Origin: JBDWFY01 sp965275915
GTDB taxonomy: Bacteria > Pseudomonadota > Alphaproteobacteria > Rhizobiales > Stappiaceae
Length of the DNA stretch: 64,000 nucleotides
Direction: 5' to 3'
Assembly: GCA_965275915.1 (NCBI GenBank)
Contig: CBDHYI010000008.1
Span: 124,001-188,000, forward strand
How positions within the stretch are numbered: the stretch's first letter is position 1; every line of letters starts with the position of its first letter. Shown piece by piece: positions 45,492 to 54,842 of this stretch. The position numbers and the translations under genes were made by a program. Below the pieces are notes generated by a model. That model ran no database searches. It saw nothing but the letters and a program-made list of their open reading frames with translations, and was not told the DNA's origin.

Positions 45492-46691
45492 ATGGGCTTT
45501 ATCGCTGACTCGCTCGCTCGTGTAAAACCTTCGGCAACCATCGCCGTGACCAACAAGGCGCGCGAATTAAGGGCAGCCGGTCGGGATGTCATCGGCCTTG
45601 GCGCCGGCGAGCCGGACTTTGACACGCCGGACAACATCAAACAGGCTGCGATCGCCGCGATCAACGACGGACAGACAAAATATACGGCGGTCGACGGCAT
45701 TCCTGAGTTGAAGGCGGCAATCGCTGCTAAATTCAAGCGGGAAAACGGGATCGACTATGCCCCCACGCAGATTTCCGTCGGAACCGGCGGCAAGCAGGTC
45801 CTTTTCAATGCGCTGGCGGCCACGCTGAATCCGGGCGACGAAGTCGTCATCCCGACGCCTTACTGGGTGAGCTATCCCGATATGGCGCTGCTTGCCGGCG
45901 GCGAACCGGTCATCCTTGAAGCGGATGCCGACACTTTCAAAATCGCGCCGGAAAGCCTTGCGGCGTCGATCACGCCAAAGACGAAATGGCTGATTTTCAA
46001 CTCGCCATCCAACCCGTCCGGCGCGGCCTATACACGGTCTGAAATCCGGGCTTTGGCCGATGTCCTGCTTGAACATCCCCATGTCTGGGTCCTCACCGAC
46101 GATATGTATGAACATCTCGTCTATGACGACTTTGAGTTCACCACGATGGCACAGGTTGAGCCGAAGCTGCTGGAGCGGACCCTGACAGTCAATGGCGTGT
46201 CCAAAGCCTATGCGATGACCGGCTGGCGGATCGGCTATGCAGGCGGCCCGGCCGAGCTGATCAAGGCAATGGCGAAAATACAGTCCCAATCAACCTCCAA
46301 TCCCTGCTCGATTGCCCAGTGGGCCGCGGTTGAAGCGCTGAATGGCACGCAGGATTTCATCCCGAAAAACAATGAAATCTTCAAGGGCCGGCGCGACCTG
46401 GTGGTCTCCATGCTCAACCAGGCAAATGGACTGCGGTGTCCGGTGCCAGAAGGTGCGTTCTATGTCTTTCCCTCGTGTGCGGGCACAATCGGTAAGACAG
46501 CCCCGTCCGGCAACGTGATCGAATCGGACGCCGATTTCGTCACCGAACTGCTGGAAAGCGAAGGGGTTGCCGTGGTGCACGGCTCCGCTTTCGGACTGGG
46601 CCCGAATTTCCGCGTTTCTTATGCGACGTCAACCGAGGCGCTGACGGAAGCCTGTACCCGCATTCAGCGGTTTTGCGGAAATCTGAAATAA
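45492..46691 (+). CDS. aatA: Aspartate aminotransferase (class I, subgroup Ib)
   Basis: 399 residues, preceded by GGGAGGG. PLP lysine is Lys238 in VNGVSKAYAMTGWRIGYAGG; other anchors are GAGEPDFDTP, KQVLFNAL, NSPSNPSGA, TDDMYEHL and the terminal Arg in NFRVSYATS. These features match rhizobial AatA-type enzymes that interconvert aspartate and glutamate, often also acting on prephenate. Followed by a strong terminator. Confidence 0.92.
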   Translation: MGFIADSLARVKPSATIAVTNKARELRAAGRDVIGLGAGEPDFDTPDNIKQAAIAAINDGQTKYTAVDGIPELKAAIAAKFKRENGIDYAPTQISVGTGGKQVLFNALAATLNPGDEVVIPTPYWVSYPDMALLAGGEPVILEADADTFKIAPESLAASITPKTKWLIFNSPSNPSGAAYTRSEIRALADVLLEHPHVWVLTDDMYEHLVYDDFEFTTMAQVEPKLLERTLTVNGVSKAYAMTGWRIGYAGGPAELIKAMAKIQSQSTSNPCSIAQWAAVEALNGTQDFIPKNNEIFKGRRDLVVSMLNQANGLRCPVPEGAFYVFPSCAGTIGKTAPSGNVIESDADFVTELLESEGVAVVHGSAFGLGPNFRVSYATSTEALTEACTRIQRFCGNLK

Positions 46692-46721
46692 AAAGTCAAC
46701 CGTTTGGACGTTCGTATTGAA

Positions 46722-46752
46722 AATGCCGCGATATCGGTCGCGGCATTTTTTT
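46722..46752 (+). terminator. Rho-independent terminator of aatA
   Basis: AATGCCGCGA, six-base loop, TCGCGGCATT, then a run of seven Ts. Thirty bases after the aatA stop codon. Confidence 0.9.
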
Positions 46753-46930
46753 GTGGCGATTCGGAGAATGCGTCTTATCTGAGGGGAAGATGATCGCCGG
46801 TCACAGGAGGCGATTGTCTTGTCACAACCGAAACATCGGCCGTTGAGGAACTGCATCCGCCAGGGTTACCTGGCCGCAGCAAACGCGGCATCCTTTGATA
46901 AGGCCGTTCGAATTCAGGGATATCAGCACA

Positions 46931-47407
46931 ATGAAACGTGGTCTTATTTTCGGGCTTATTGCCGCAATCGGCCTGTCAGCAATGCCAACACTGGTGAACG
47001 CCGCACCCAAGATAAAAGTCGGTGTGCTTCGCTGCGATGTCGCCGGCGGCACCGGGTTTATTCTCGGCTCGTCGAAGGAACTTTCCTGCACCTATACACC
47101 GGCCGGAAGCGGACCGATCGGCACCTATAAAGGCAGAATCAATCGCTTCGGCCTGGACATCGGCAGAACGCGTGCCTCGCAACTGGTCTGGGGCGTGCTG
47201 GCTCCGAGCAAAAGTGTCGGACCGGAAGCCTTAGCCGGCGAATATGGCGGCGTGTCGGTCGAAGCCACCGCCGGTGTCGGGCTTGGCGCAAATGCCATGA
47301 TTGGCGGGTTTCAAAAGTCTATTGCTTTACAGCCGGTTAGCCTTCAAACTCAGCAGGGCGTTGATATTGCCGCAGGAATTTCATCGCTCACATTAACGCC
47401 CCAATAG
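46931..47407 (+). CDS. Exported DUF992 protein
   Basis: 158 residues from ATG 46931. Signal peptide (LIFGLIAAIGLSAMPTLVNAA) then the DUF992 pattern: KVGVLRCDVAGGTGFILGSS, LSCTYTP, YKGRINRFGLDIG and VEATAGVGLGANAMIGG. Small beta-rich periplasmic or outer-membrane proteins of Rhizobiales; function unknown. A longer frame from 46895 is open but has no better ribosome site. Confidence 0.8.
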   Translation: MKRGLIFGLIAAIGLSAMPTLVNAAPKIKVGVLRCDVAGGTGFILGSSKELSCTYTPAGSGPIGTYKGRINRFGLDIGRTRASQLVWGVLAPSKSVGPEALAGEYGGVSVEATAGVGLGANAMIGGFQKSIALQPVSLQTQQGVDIAAGISSLTLTPQ

Positions 47408-47843
47408 CGGAGATCAATCGCTCCAAAATGTGGCAAAAATGCCAAGAACGAGTCCAAACTGACCTTGCGTTAGTATTTTTGGTAAAGGAGCATTGATTGC
47501 GCTTTTTTCCCGTGCTTCTATGAGGTCCGTTAATGGTTTGTTAACCAAATGGATCATCGGGTTGCGCCCGGTGCTTTTCTAACATGCAGCGACAGCATTG
47601 GCTGGGGGGCTAATTCTGGGCGGTGCGTTTAGGACCGGGTGCGCAGTTGAGATACCGGATCCGCTGACTGTCCCGTCTGGTGGGCCCTGAAAGAATATGA
47701 GGGCGAATACCGGACGGTTATCGGGGCGCTGGGGCGGACCCTGGATGGAGGCGGATTGTCCGTGCAGCGGGGACACTGTATCGGACGGTATTCGACGGGC
47801 CGCAAGGTGCGTCGACAACAAAACCGGAATTGATCCATTTTTT
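47408..47843. other. Long non-coding stretch upstream of a terminator
   Basis: GC-rich, with no coding frame I can defend. It runs up to the strong hairpin at 47844-47879, so a small RNA transcribed on the plus strand from about 47600 is possible. The remaining part, 47890-48288, is the leader of the EF-G-like gene, again with no gene recognised. Confidence 0.35.
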
Positions 47844-47889
47844 GAGCGGAGCCGCCTGGGGAACTATGCGGTTCCGCTCTTTATTTTTG
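47844..47889 (+). terminator. Terminator-like hairpin with no upstream gene
   Basis: GAGCGGAGCCGC, 12-base loop, GCGGTTCCGCTC, followed by TTTATTTTT. Stem of 12 bp with one G-U pair. The nearest plus-strand gene ends 440 bp before it, so it probably ends an unannotated transcript. Confidence 0.65.
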
Positions 47890-48288
47890 CGGTGCCGACC
47901 CCGCACCGGACCACCTGGATCGCGACTGCGGGCAAAATTCCGCTCTTAACCGGCAATGCGTGCCCTTGCAGGCAAAACATTCCCGGACATTGGCAGGCAT
48001 GGTAAACGGGCAAGGCCGGCCGGCTAAACTCTTCAATTTGCTGACATTCTCTTTACGGATTTTCGGCCCGGCCGCGCCCTTGCAGATGGACGCAACAATT
48101 TCCCGGTTAAAAAATATCGCCATACCGGTCCAGATTGTCTTGCCATCGGCGCTCCAGCCTGAGACGATAATGATCAGCCGGTCCCGAAAGCCGAAAAATG
48201 GCGCCAAACGGCCGGTTCAGCGGCGGAGGCAGAGGATACGTCTTGGCTATAGATCGAGGTGAACATAACGAGAACAAGGAGTAGCGAG

Positions 48289-50361
48289 ATGGGCGACGAC
48301 CATGGAGGAAAAACCCACGGCAGAGAAGCGGGGCCCCGGTGCATCGCGGTAGTTGGACCTTTTGGAAGCGGAAAAACAACGCTTCTTGAGGCGGTGCTGG
48401 CGCGCACGGGGGCCATAGACAGACAAGGAAGTGTCAACCAGGGAAATACGGTTGGCGATGCCTCGCCGGAGGCGAGGGCCCACGCCATGAGCGTGGAGAC
48501 GAATATCGCCAGCGCCGACTATCTGGGCGATCGATATACATTCATTGACTGTCCCGGTTCGGTTGAGTTTTTGAGCGAAACCAGCGGCGCTCTGGCCGGA
48601 ATTGACCTTGCGATTGTGGTCGCGGAGGCGGATGATAAAAAACTGCCCGCCCTGCAGGTCATCATGAAATCTCTTGAAGACCGAAAAATCCCCCACCTTC
48701 TTTTCATCAACAAAATCGACAAGTTTCAAGGCAGCATCCGGCAACTCCTGAAGGATTTTCAGCCCGTCTCCTCAGCACCTTTGACGGCTCGCCAGATTCC
48801 GATCTGGAAGAACGGTATCGCCACGGGTTTCATCGACCTGGCGCTGGAAAGGGCATATGTTTACAAGGAGCATGCCACCAGCGAAGTCATCGATATTCCG
48901 GGCGAGGAAAAGGCACGGGAGGTCGAGGCACGCTTTGAGATGCTTGAGCGCATTGCCGACTATGACGATGTCCTGATGGAGCAATTGCTGGAGGATATCG
49001 ATCCGGAGCGCGAATTGGTCTTCGAAGATCTGGTGAAAGAAGTGCGTTCCGGCGAGATCTGCCCGGTTTTCATCGGCTCCGCCGAGCACGGCAACGGCGT
49101 GTGGCGGTTGCTCAAAGCTTTGCGCCATGAGGCACCGACAGTCGCGCATACACGGCAGCGGCTGGCGCTTTCAGATGATGGGCAAGCTCCGTCACGCATG
49201 CAGGTTTTGAAGACGTTTCACACCGCCCATGGCGGCAAACTGTCTGTGGTCCGCGTCCTGACCGGGAAGATATCCGAGGGCGATACGGTTATGCGCCCGG
49301 ACGGCTCGCAGACCCGCGTATCCGGTGTCCTGGACCTTATGGGGCAGCAGGGTAAAAAGCGTGGCACGGCCGGCACCGGCGAAACGGTGGCGCTCAACAA
49401 GCTTGAGGGCGTCGTGACCGGAGAGACCTTGACCACTGAAGATGCGGCGGCGGCCAATCTTCAGGATCTGGACATTCCCGATCCGGTTATTGCGTTCCGG
49501 GTCGAGCCCAAGGAACGCAAGGATGAAGTGAAGCTTTCAGCCGCACTGCAGCGATGTATTGAAGAAGATCCGTCGCTTTCGGTCGCACACAATCAGGACA
49601 CCGGCGAAACCCTTATTCAGGGCCAGGGAGAGATGCATTTGCGGGTGACCCTGGAACGGCTGACGGGAAAGTACGGCATTTCGACCCAGACCGGCGTTCC
49701 GACATTGCCCTATAAGGAGACAATCCGCGGATCGATCAACATTCGCGGCAAGCACAAGAAACAAAGCGGCGGTCACGGACAGTTCGGAGATGTGGTGCTC
49801 GACATCAAGCCGATTGCGCGCGGCGAGGGTTTTGTATTCACAGATACGATTACCGGCGGCGATGTGCCCAAACAGTACATTCCGTCGGTTCGCGAGGGGA
49901 TTCGGGATTACCTGAGAGAAGGTCCGCTGGGTTTCCCGGTCGTCGACGTGTCGGTCAACCTGTCGGATGGCTCCTACCATACGGTGGATTCGTCGGATCA
50001 GGCGTTTCGAATGGCGGGCCAAATCGCCATGCGCGAAGGCATGCCGCAATGCAGTCCGGTCCTGTTGGAGCCCATGTGCACTGTCGAGATCTACTGCCCC
50101 AATGACGCAACAGCACGGATCAATGCCATCGTTTCAGGACGGCGCGGTCAGATTCTCGGCTTTGATGCGCGGGCCGGCTGGGACGGCTGGGATACGGTCA
50201 ATGCCATCATGCCGGAGGCCGAACTTCAGGATCTGATCATTGAGCTCAGATCCGCCAGCGCGGGCGTTGCCACCTTCAGATATTCCTTTGATCATCTGGC
50301 GGAAGTGACGGGCAAACAGGCCGATCTGGTGTTGCAGAAATTCGGTAAAAAAGCGGCCTGA
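48289..50361 (+). CDS. Elongation factor G-like GTPase (EF-G paralogue)
   Basis: 690 residues, ATG at 48289 with AAGGAG upstream. G-domain motifs: G1 GPFGSGKT (23-30), G3 DCPG (87-90, where EF-G has DTPGH) and G4 NKID (141-144). Domains II-V follow, with GEMHLRVTLERL, GGHGQFGDVVLDI, SDGSYHTVDSSDQAFR and a C-terminal VSGRRGQILGFDAR. The G3 change and the weak effector loop mark it as an EF-G-like paralogue, not the main fusA, which normally sits in the rps-tuf operon. Role in translocation, recycling or stress is unknown. A terminator follows. Confidence 0.85.
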   Translation: MGDDHGGKTHGREAGPRCIAVVGPFGSGKTTLLEAVLARTGAIDRQGSVNQGNTVGDASPEARAHAMSVETNIASADYLGDRYTFIDCPGSVEFLSETSGALAGIDLAIVVAEADDKKLPALQVIMKSLEDRKIPHLLFINKIDKFQGSIRQLLKDFQPVSSAPLTARQIPIWKNGIATGFIDLALERAYVYKEHATSEVIDIPGEEKAREVEARFEMLERIADYDDVLMEQLLEDIDPERELVFEDLVKEVRSGEICPVFIGSAEHGNGVWRLLKALRHEAPTVAHTRQRLALSDDGQAPSRMQVLKTFHTAHGGKLSVVRVLTGKISEGDTVMRPDGSQTRVSGVLDLMGQQGKKRGTAGTGETVALNKLEGVVTGETLTTEDAAAANLQDLDIPDPVIAFRVEPKERKDEVKLSAALQRCIEEDPSLSVAHNQDTGETLIQGQGEMHLRVTLERLTGKYGISTQTGVPTLPYKETIRGSINIRGKHKKQSGGHGQFGDVVLDIKPIARGEGFVFTDTITGGDVPKQYIPSVREGIRDYLREGPLGFPVVDVSVNLSDGSYHTVDSSDQAFRMAGQIAMREGMPQCSPVLLEPMCTVEIYCPNDATARINAIVSGRRGQILGFDARAGWDGWDTVNAIMPEAELQDLIIELRSASAGVATFRYSFDHLAEVTGKQADLVLQKFGKKAA

Positions 50362-50409
50362 TCACAGGGAAAGACCGGCGCATCATTGACGATGGCGCAG
50401 TGAACGGGA

Positions 50410-50439
50410 GGGCAGTCGATAAAACCGGCTGCCCTTTTT
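50410..50439 (+). terminator. Terminator of the EF-G-like gene
   Basis: GGGCAG, 13-base loop, CTGCCC and five Ts, about 50 bp after the stop codon. Confidence 0.75.
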
Positions 50440-50513
50440 CTGACGGAACGTTGATTTGCCGTGATTCCGCTTTTGGCGTAGATCGGATGCGCTGGTCTTA
50501 TGGAGGAAGCCCG

Positions 50514-51470
50514 ATGAACGTTATTCATCGCAAGAGCTGGGAAATCCCGGAAAACGAGGCGACACCGGACAGTGTCTTTTTCAATCGAAGACAGTTTCTC
50601 ATGTCCACCGGTTTGACGGTTGGTGCGGCTGCTTTGCCCGGTGCCGCCTTCGCCGCAAAGGGCGATCCGACTGCGGATCTTTATCCCGCCGGGCGCAACA
50701 AGGCCTATAAGCTTGATCGCGACGTGACGCCTGAAGAGATCAGTTCGACATACAATAACTTTTATGAATTCGGTTCCCACAAAAGAATTGCCGAGCGTGC
50801 GCAAGCGCTGAAAATCAGGCCGTGGCAGGTCCGGATCGATGGTTTGGTCGAAAAAGAGCAGGTCATCGACATCGATACCCTGATCCGCAAGATGTCGCTG
50901 GAAGAGAGGCTGTATCGCCATCGCTGCGTTGAGGCATGGTCGATGGCGGTTCCCTGGACCGGCTTTCCGCTGTCGGACCTCGTGGCGCTGGCCAAACCGA
51001 CATCTGCCGCCAAATATCTGCGGTTCGAAACCTTCAACGATCCCGATGTTGCGGCGGGTCAACGTCAGAGCTGGTATCCCTGGCCATATGTTGAGGGCCT
51101 GACCATGGCCGAGGCGATGAACGATCTCTCATTCATGGTGACAGGGGTTTACGGCAAACCGATTGCCAAGCAGTTCGGTGCGCCTGTGAGACTGGCCTTG
51201 CCGTGGAAATACGGGTTCAAGTCGATCAAATCGATTGTACGCATCAGTTTCACCGACGAACGGCCCAAAAGTTTCTGGGAAGCGATCCTGCCCAATGAAT
51301 ACGGCTTCTGGGCGAATGTGAATCCTGAGGTTGATCATCCCCGCTGGAGCCAGGCGAAGGAAACAGTGCTTCACACCGGCGAAAAGGTGCCGACGCTGCT
51401 ATATAACGGCTATGGCGAGCAGGTTGCGGATTTATATGCAGGAATGGAGAACGAAATCCTGTTTCGCTGA
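50514..51470 (+). CDS. msrP: Protein-methionine-sulfoxide reductase catalytic subunit MsrP
   Basis: 318 residues from ATG 50514, which follows GGAGGAAG. Twin-arginine signal (NRRQFLMSTGLTVGAAALPG), then a sulfite-oxidase-fold molybdopterin domain; the Mo-ligand is Cys138 in RHRCVEAWSMAVPWTG, and PWPYVEGLTMAEAMNDL and PWKYGFKSIKSI are diagnostic of YedY/MsrP. It repairs oxidised periplasmic methionines. The haem partner msrQ, often next to it, is not in the window. Confidence 0.92.
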   Translation: MNVIHRKSWEIPENEATPDSVFFNRRQFLMSTGLTVGAAALPGAAFAAKGDPTADLYPAGRNKAYKLDRDVTPEEISSTYNNFYEFGSHKRIAERAQALKIRPWQVRIDGLVEKEQVIDIDTLIRKMSLEERLYRHRCVEAWSMAVPWTGFPLSDLVALAKPTSAAKYLRFETFNDPDVAAGQRQSWYPWPYVEGLTMAEAMNDLSFMVTGVYGKPIAKQFGAPVRLALPWKYGFKSIKSIVRISFTDERPKSFWEAILPNEYGFWANVNPEVDHPRWSQAKETVLHTGEKVPTLLYNGYGEQVADLYAGMENEILFR

Positions 51471-51513
51471 ACGTGCAGTGCTCAGAGCTGTTAACGAAAA
51501 AATATTTGCGGAA

Positions 51514-51539
51514 CCCGGCAAAAAGAAAGCCGGGCTTTT
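51514..51539 (+). terminator. Terminator of msrP
   Basis: CCCGGC, nine-base A-rich loop, GCCGGG, C and four Ts, 43 bp after the msrP stop codon. Confidence 0.8.
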
Positions 51540-51560
51540 GACCCGGCTATAGTTTTATAA

Positions 51561-51664
51561 TTGTAGCGCCTCTTGGGCGGTACAATCACCTTCCAGAGGG
51601 GAACAGCTGAACGCTGGACACATGCTTGGGAGGAGGAAGATAAGCATGTGCCTGCTCAGCTGTT
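51561..51664 (-). ncRNA. Candidate sRNA with anti-Shine-Dalgarno loop
   Basis: Two hairpins lie in the 450-bp gap between msrP and lsrB. The larger has an outer 9-bp stem (51602-51610 with 51656-51664), an internal loop, and an inner 9-bp stem (51619-51627 with 51642-51650) closing a 14-base loop. On the minus strand that loop reads ATCTTCCTCCTCCC, i.e. CCUCCUCCC, the motif I recall from rhizobial alpha-r14 (NfeR1-type) trans-acting RNAs. A second hairpin is at 51561-51585. Orientation and ends are inference; on the plus strand the loop would be a Shine-Dalgarno-like GGGAGGAGG. Confidence 0.45.
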
Positions 51665-51920
51665 TTGTATATGCGGTGTGCAAACTGATTAAACAAGGTG
51701 CAGCGCAGCAAAGCTGATATGCACGAAATGCAGAGCTTCTGCTGAAATAATAGCCAAAAGACTGTTTCATTTAGACTTTTTTAGGAAATTTGCGTGGCCC
51801 AATTGACAAAGAATGGCCGAAATTTAGGCGAATCCATGAAAAAATGCAGGATGCTTCGTTATCGAGCTTCCAAAAACGCCGAGTTTTGCCCGCTGGCGAT
51901 TTTGCTGCGTCGGGCTGAGG

Positions 51921-52811
51921 TCAGTATGTCCATCGCGCTGCTTTGGCGAGCAAAAAGTCGCGAAACGCCTTGATCCTGGCGGTATTTTTCAACTCGGAGG
52001 GGTAAGCAAAATAAGTGTCGAACGATGGGACTTCCGCATCGGACATCAACTGAACCAGACCGACGTCGGATTCAAGAAGATAATCGGGAAGGATGGCGAT
52101 CCCGATTCCTTTCTGCACCGCTCTTTTTATTCCGACAACATTATTGATGCGCAAAGCCGCGCGCCTGTGTTCGCCGTCGGCCAGGCCCGCCGTTTCCAGC
52201 CAGTTCATTTGCCTCAGGTAACTGGGCACATGATCGCCGAAAATAATCAGCCGGTGATCGTCGAGATCTTTGACCGATTTTGGCGAACCGAATTTCTTCA
52301 CGTAAAGCGGCGATGCATAAAGGTGAAAATGCACGGTAAAGAGACGTCGCTGAATCAGATCCGGTTGTGTCGGTTGCCGCAGACGGATGGCAACATCCGC
52401 CTGACGCATTCCCAGATCCAACTCATCATCGGTCAGCAGAAGCTCCAGCGTCAGATCGGGATAAAGCTCGATAAACTCGTTGATACGGGCCGTCAGCCAG
52501 GTGGACCCAAGACCGATTGTGGTTGTGACCCGAAGCAGACCGGACGGTTTCTCTTTCGTATCGGTGAGCTGAGCGTGAACCGCGTCCAGTTTCATCATGA
52601 CTTCCTGAGCGGTCCGGAACAGCAGTTCTCCCTGTTCCGTCAGCAACAATCCGCGCGCATGACGATGAAAAAGCGGGACGCCGACTTCATGCTCCAGCGC
52701 ACTGACCTGACGGCTTACCGCCGACTGGCTCATATGCAAGCTGTCTCCGGCGTGGGTAAAACTGCCCGCCTGCGCTGCTGCATGGAAAATTCTGAGCTTG
52801 TCCCAATCCAT
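51921..52811 (-). CDS. lsrB: LysR-family regulator, LsrB/VtlR-like
   Basis: 296 residues from ATG 52811 (MDWDKLRIFHAAAQAGSFTHAG). LysR winged helix followed by the substrate-binding-like domain (LRVTTTIGLGSTWLTARINEF, LIQRRLFTVHFHLYA, VPSFDTYFAYPSELKNTARIK). The sequence and its position directly downstream of trxB match LsrB of Sinorhizobium and VtlR of Brucella, regulators of redox/LPS functions and of AbcR-type small RNAs. The nearby candidate sRNA is therefore of interest. Confidence 0.85.
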   Translation of the reverse strand: MDWDKLRIFHAAAQAGSFTHAGDSLHMSQSAVSRQVSALEHEVGVPLFHRHARGLLLTEQGELLFRTAQEVMMKLDAVHAQLTDTKEKPSGLLRVTTTIGLGSTWLTARINEFIELYPDLTLELLLTDDELDLGMRQADVAIRLRQPTQPDLIQRRLFTVHFHLYASPLYVKKFGSPKSVKDLDDHRLIIFGDHVPSYLRQMNWLETAGLADGEHRRAALRINNVVGIKRAVQKGIGIAILPDYLLESDVGLVQLMSDAEVPSFDTYFAYPSELKNTARIKAFRDFLLAKAARWTY

Positions 52812-52867
52812 CAATTGCCTCCTCACAGGCGATAGCTGGTCTTGTGTCCAAAGACGATCGGTCGTGC

Positions 52868-53830
52868 CTATTCGGCAGCTTCCTGGGTCAGCGCATGTTC
52901 TGCGACAAATTTTTCTGCCTCAAGCGCCGCCATGCAGCCCATGCCGGCCGCGGTAACCGCCTGCCGATAGATTTCATCGGTCACGTCACCGGCTGCAAAC
53001 ACGCCTGGAATGGAGGTTTCGGTAGAATCAGGTGCGGTCCAGATGTATCCCGAAGGCTTGAGTTTGACCTGATCCTTAAACAGCTCGACTGCCGGCGCGT
53101 GGCCGATTGCGATGAACAGGCCTTCGGTTTCCACGTCCGTCAGATCACCTGTTTCGACATTTTTCAGGCGAACACCCGTTACGGCTGGGGGTGTCCCGCC
53201 ACCCAGCACTTCGTCCAGCTGGCTGTTCCAGATAATCTCAATTTTGTCATGGGCGAACAGACGGTTCTGGAGGATTTTCTCTGCCCGCAATTCGTCGCGG
53301 CGATGGACCAGGGTGACTTTCTCGGCGATATTGGCAAGATACAGCGCTTCTTCAACGGCCGTATTGCCGCCGCCGATCACGACAACCTTCTTTCCGCGAT
53401 AGAAAAAGCCGTCGCAGGTTGCACAGGCTGAAACGCCAGCCCCTTTATACTTTTCTTCCGACTCAAGACCCAGCCACTTCGCCTGCGCACCCGTAGAGAT
53501 GATCAGGCTGTCCGCGGTATAGACAGTCCCGCTGTCGCCGGTCAGACGGAAAGGACGAACCGACAGATCGGCTTGCATGATGTGGTCGTAAATCAGATTG
53601 GTGCCGACATTGACGGCCTGTGCCTGCATCTGCTCCATCAGCCAGGGGCCCTGGATGGTTTCTGCAAACCCTGGATAGTTTTCCACGTCTGTTGTGATGG
53701 TCAGCTGTCCGCCGGGCTGAATACCCGATACAAGGGTCGGTTCCAGCATTGCCCGTGCAGCGTAAACAGCAGCGGTATAGCCGGCCGGACCGGATCCGAC
53801 AATCAGGACTTTTGAATGGTGTGTGCTCAT
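52868..53830 (-). CDS. trxB: Thioredoxin reductase
   Basis: 320 residues from ATG 53830. FAD-binding GSGPAGYTAAVYAARA, redox-active CATC in SACATCDGFFYRG, NADPH-binding VVIGGGNTAVEEAL and C-terminal GVFAAGDVTD are all present. It reduces thioredoxin with NADPH in the cytoplasm. The order ELM1 gene, trxB, lsrB on one strand suggests co-transcription. A longer frame to 53914 exists but lacks similarity. Confidence 0.95.
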   Translation of the reverse strand: MSTHHSKVLIVGSGPAGYTAAVYAARAMLEPTLVSGIQPGGQLTITTDVENYPGFAETIQGPWLMEQMQAQAVNVGTNLIYDHIMQADLSVRPFRLTGDSGTVYTADSLIISTGAQAKWLGLESEEKYKGAGVSACATCDGFFYRGKKVVVIGGGNTAVEEALYLANIAEKVTLVHRRDELRAEKILQNRLFAHDKIEIIWNSQLDEVLGGGTPPAVTGVRLKNVETGDLTDVETEGLFIAIGHAPAVELFKDQVKLKPSGYIWTAPDSTETSIPGVFAAGDVTDEIYRQAVTAAGMGCMAALEAEKFVAEHALTQEAAE

Positions 53831-53852
53831 TTCTATTCGCCTGTTTTGGTCA

Positions 53853-54842
53853 TTATGCCTTGTCTGCAACCGGTGGCGTTCGTTCTGCAAGGGCCGAACG
53901 GATGGCGTCAGCAATAACCGGAGTCGCGTTGATCGGCTTGTAGGTATAGCTTTCCAATTGTCCTTTAAAGGGCCTAATCAGCCCTTGTTCGGACAAATTT
54001 GTGAGAAAGCGCGTTATTTTCCGATGGCCGCCGCCCGGCTCGAACGTCAGCACCGGTTTACCCGTCACCAGCGCTTCGCCGACCATGTTGGTCGAATCAG
54101 CTGTGACAACGGTCTGATCCGCGTGAGCCAGGAACTGAAGATAGGGGTTTGGGCCCTCGCCGGTCCAGAGAATATGGCAGCTGTTGTCCGTCAACTCACG
54201 CAATGCTGCCGTCAGATCCGCTGGAGTCCGGCGTGAGGTTGTGACCATAAGTGTCGCGCTGCGCTCTGCCAGCCGTTGCAGTTTCCGGATAAACGAACCG
54301 ATGTCACCGGGAGAAAAACGATGGTGACGGCTGTTTCCGCCGACCATCACCATCACCCGGGGTTGGTGCGTTTTTACAACTGCGGGTAGCGGGTCAGCTC
54401 TCGCATCATCAAGCGCCTGTGACGTAATTCTATGCGGTGCCGTGCCTGTCACGATGACATTGGGCCCTCTCAGTCGGTCATGCTCGGGCACCCAGATAAG
54501 ATCCGCGATGCCGGCTCCCATCCGCGGGTCTTTCAAAAACACAGTCAGTGTCCGACCGCCGGAGCGGGACCGCAGGGCCCTGAGATAGGGCACTGTCCGT
54601 CGTCCGGAGGCGATCGCAAGATCGGGAAAAGGCTGCTCAAATAGTGTATTCGGCCCTGTTCTCCCTTCCCGTGGGTCCATCGGGCCCCATGGCATGAGCC
54701 AGGCATAAGGTCTGCGCGGCGAAACGCGGCGCATGGTTGCTTCAAGGCCCAAAGCATCCGCGAGTCCCAGACACTGGATTTCATCGCCGACCTTGCCGTC
54801 ACTGAAGATCCACAGGCTTGGCTTCACCTCAGGAGTGTTCAT
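53853..54842 (-). CDS. Mitochondrial-fission ELM1 family protein
   Basis: 329 residues. IFSDGKVGDEIQCLGLADALG at the N-terminus, VMVGGNSRHHRFS in the middle and TADSTNMVGEALVTGKPVLTF, then GGGHRKITRFLTNL, near the C-terminus are the hallmarks of the ELM1/COG3660 family, a GT-B-like fold. Bacterial members are suspected glycosyltransferases; no reaction is proven. It ends 22 bp upstream of trxB. Confidence 0.85.
   Translation of the reverse strand: MNTPEVKPSLWIFSDGKVGDEIQCLGLADALGLEATMRRVSPRRPYAWLMPWGPMDPREGRTGPNTLFEQPFPDLAIASGRRTVPYLRALRSRSGGRTLTVFLKDPRMGAGIADLIWVPEHDRLRGPNVIVTGTAPHRITSQALDDARADPLPAVVKTHQPRVMVMVGGNSRHHRFSPGDIGSFIRKLQRLAERSATLMVTTSRRTPADLTAALRELTDNSCHILWTGEGPNPYLQFLAHADQTVVTADSTNMVGEALVTGKPVLTFEPGGGHRKITRFLTNLSEQGLIRPFKGQLESYTYKPINATPVIADAIRSALAERTPPVADKA

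Noticed and set aside
48289..50361. Tetracycline-resistance ribosomal-protection protein
   Set aside because: The overall layout fits an EF-G paralogue; I see no Tet(M)-like C-terminal loop or resistance context.
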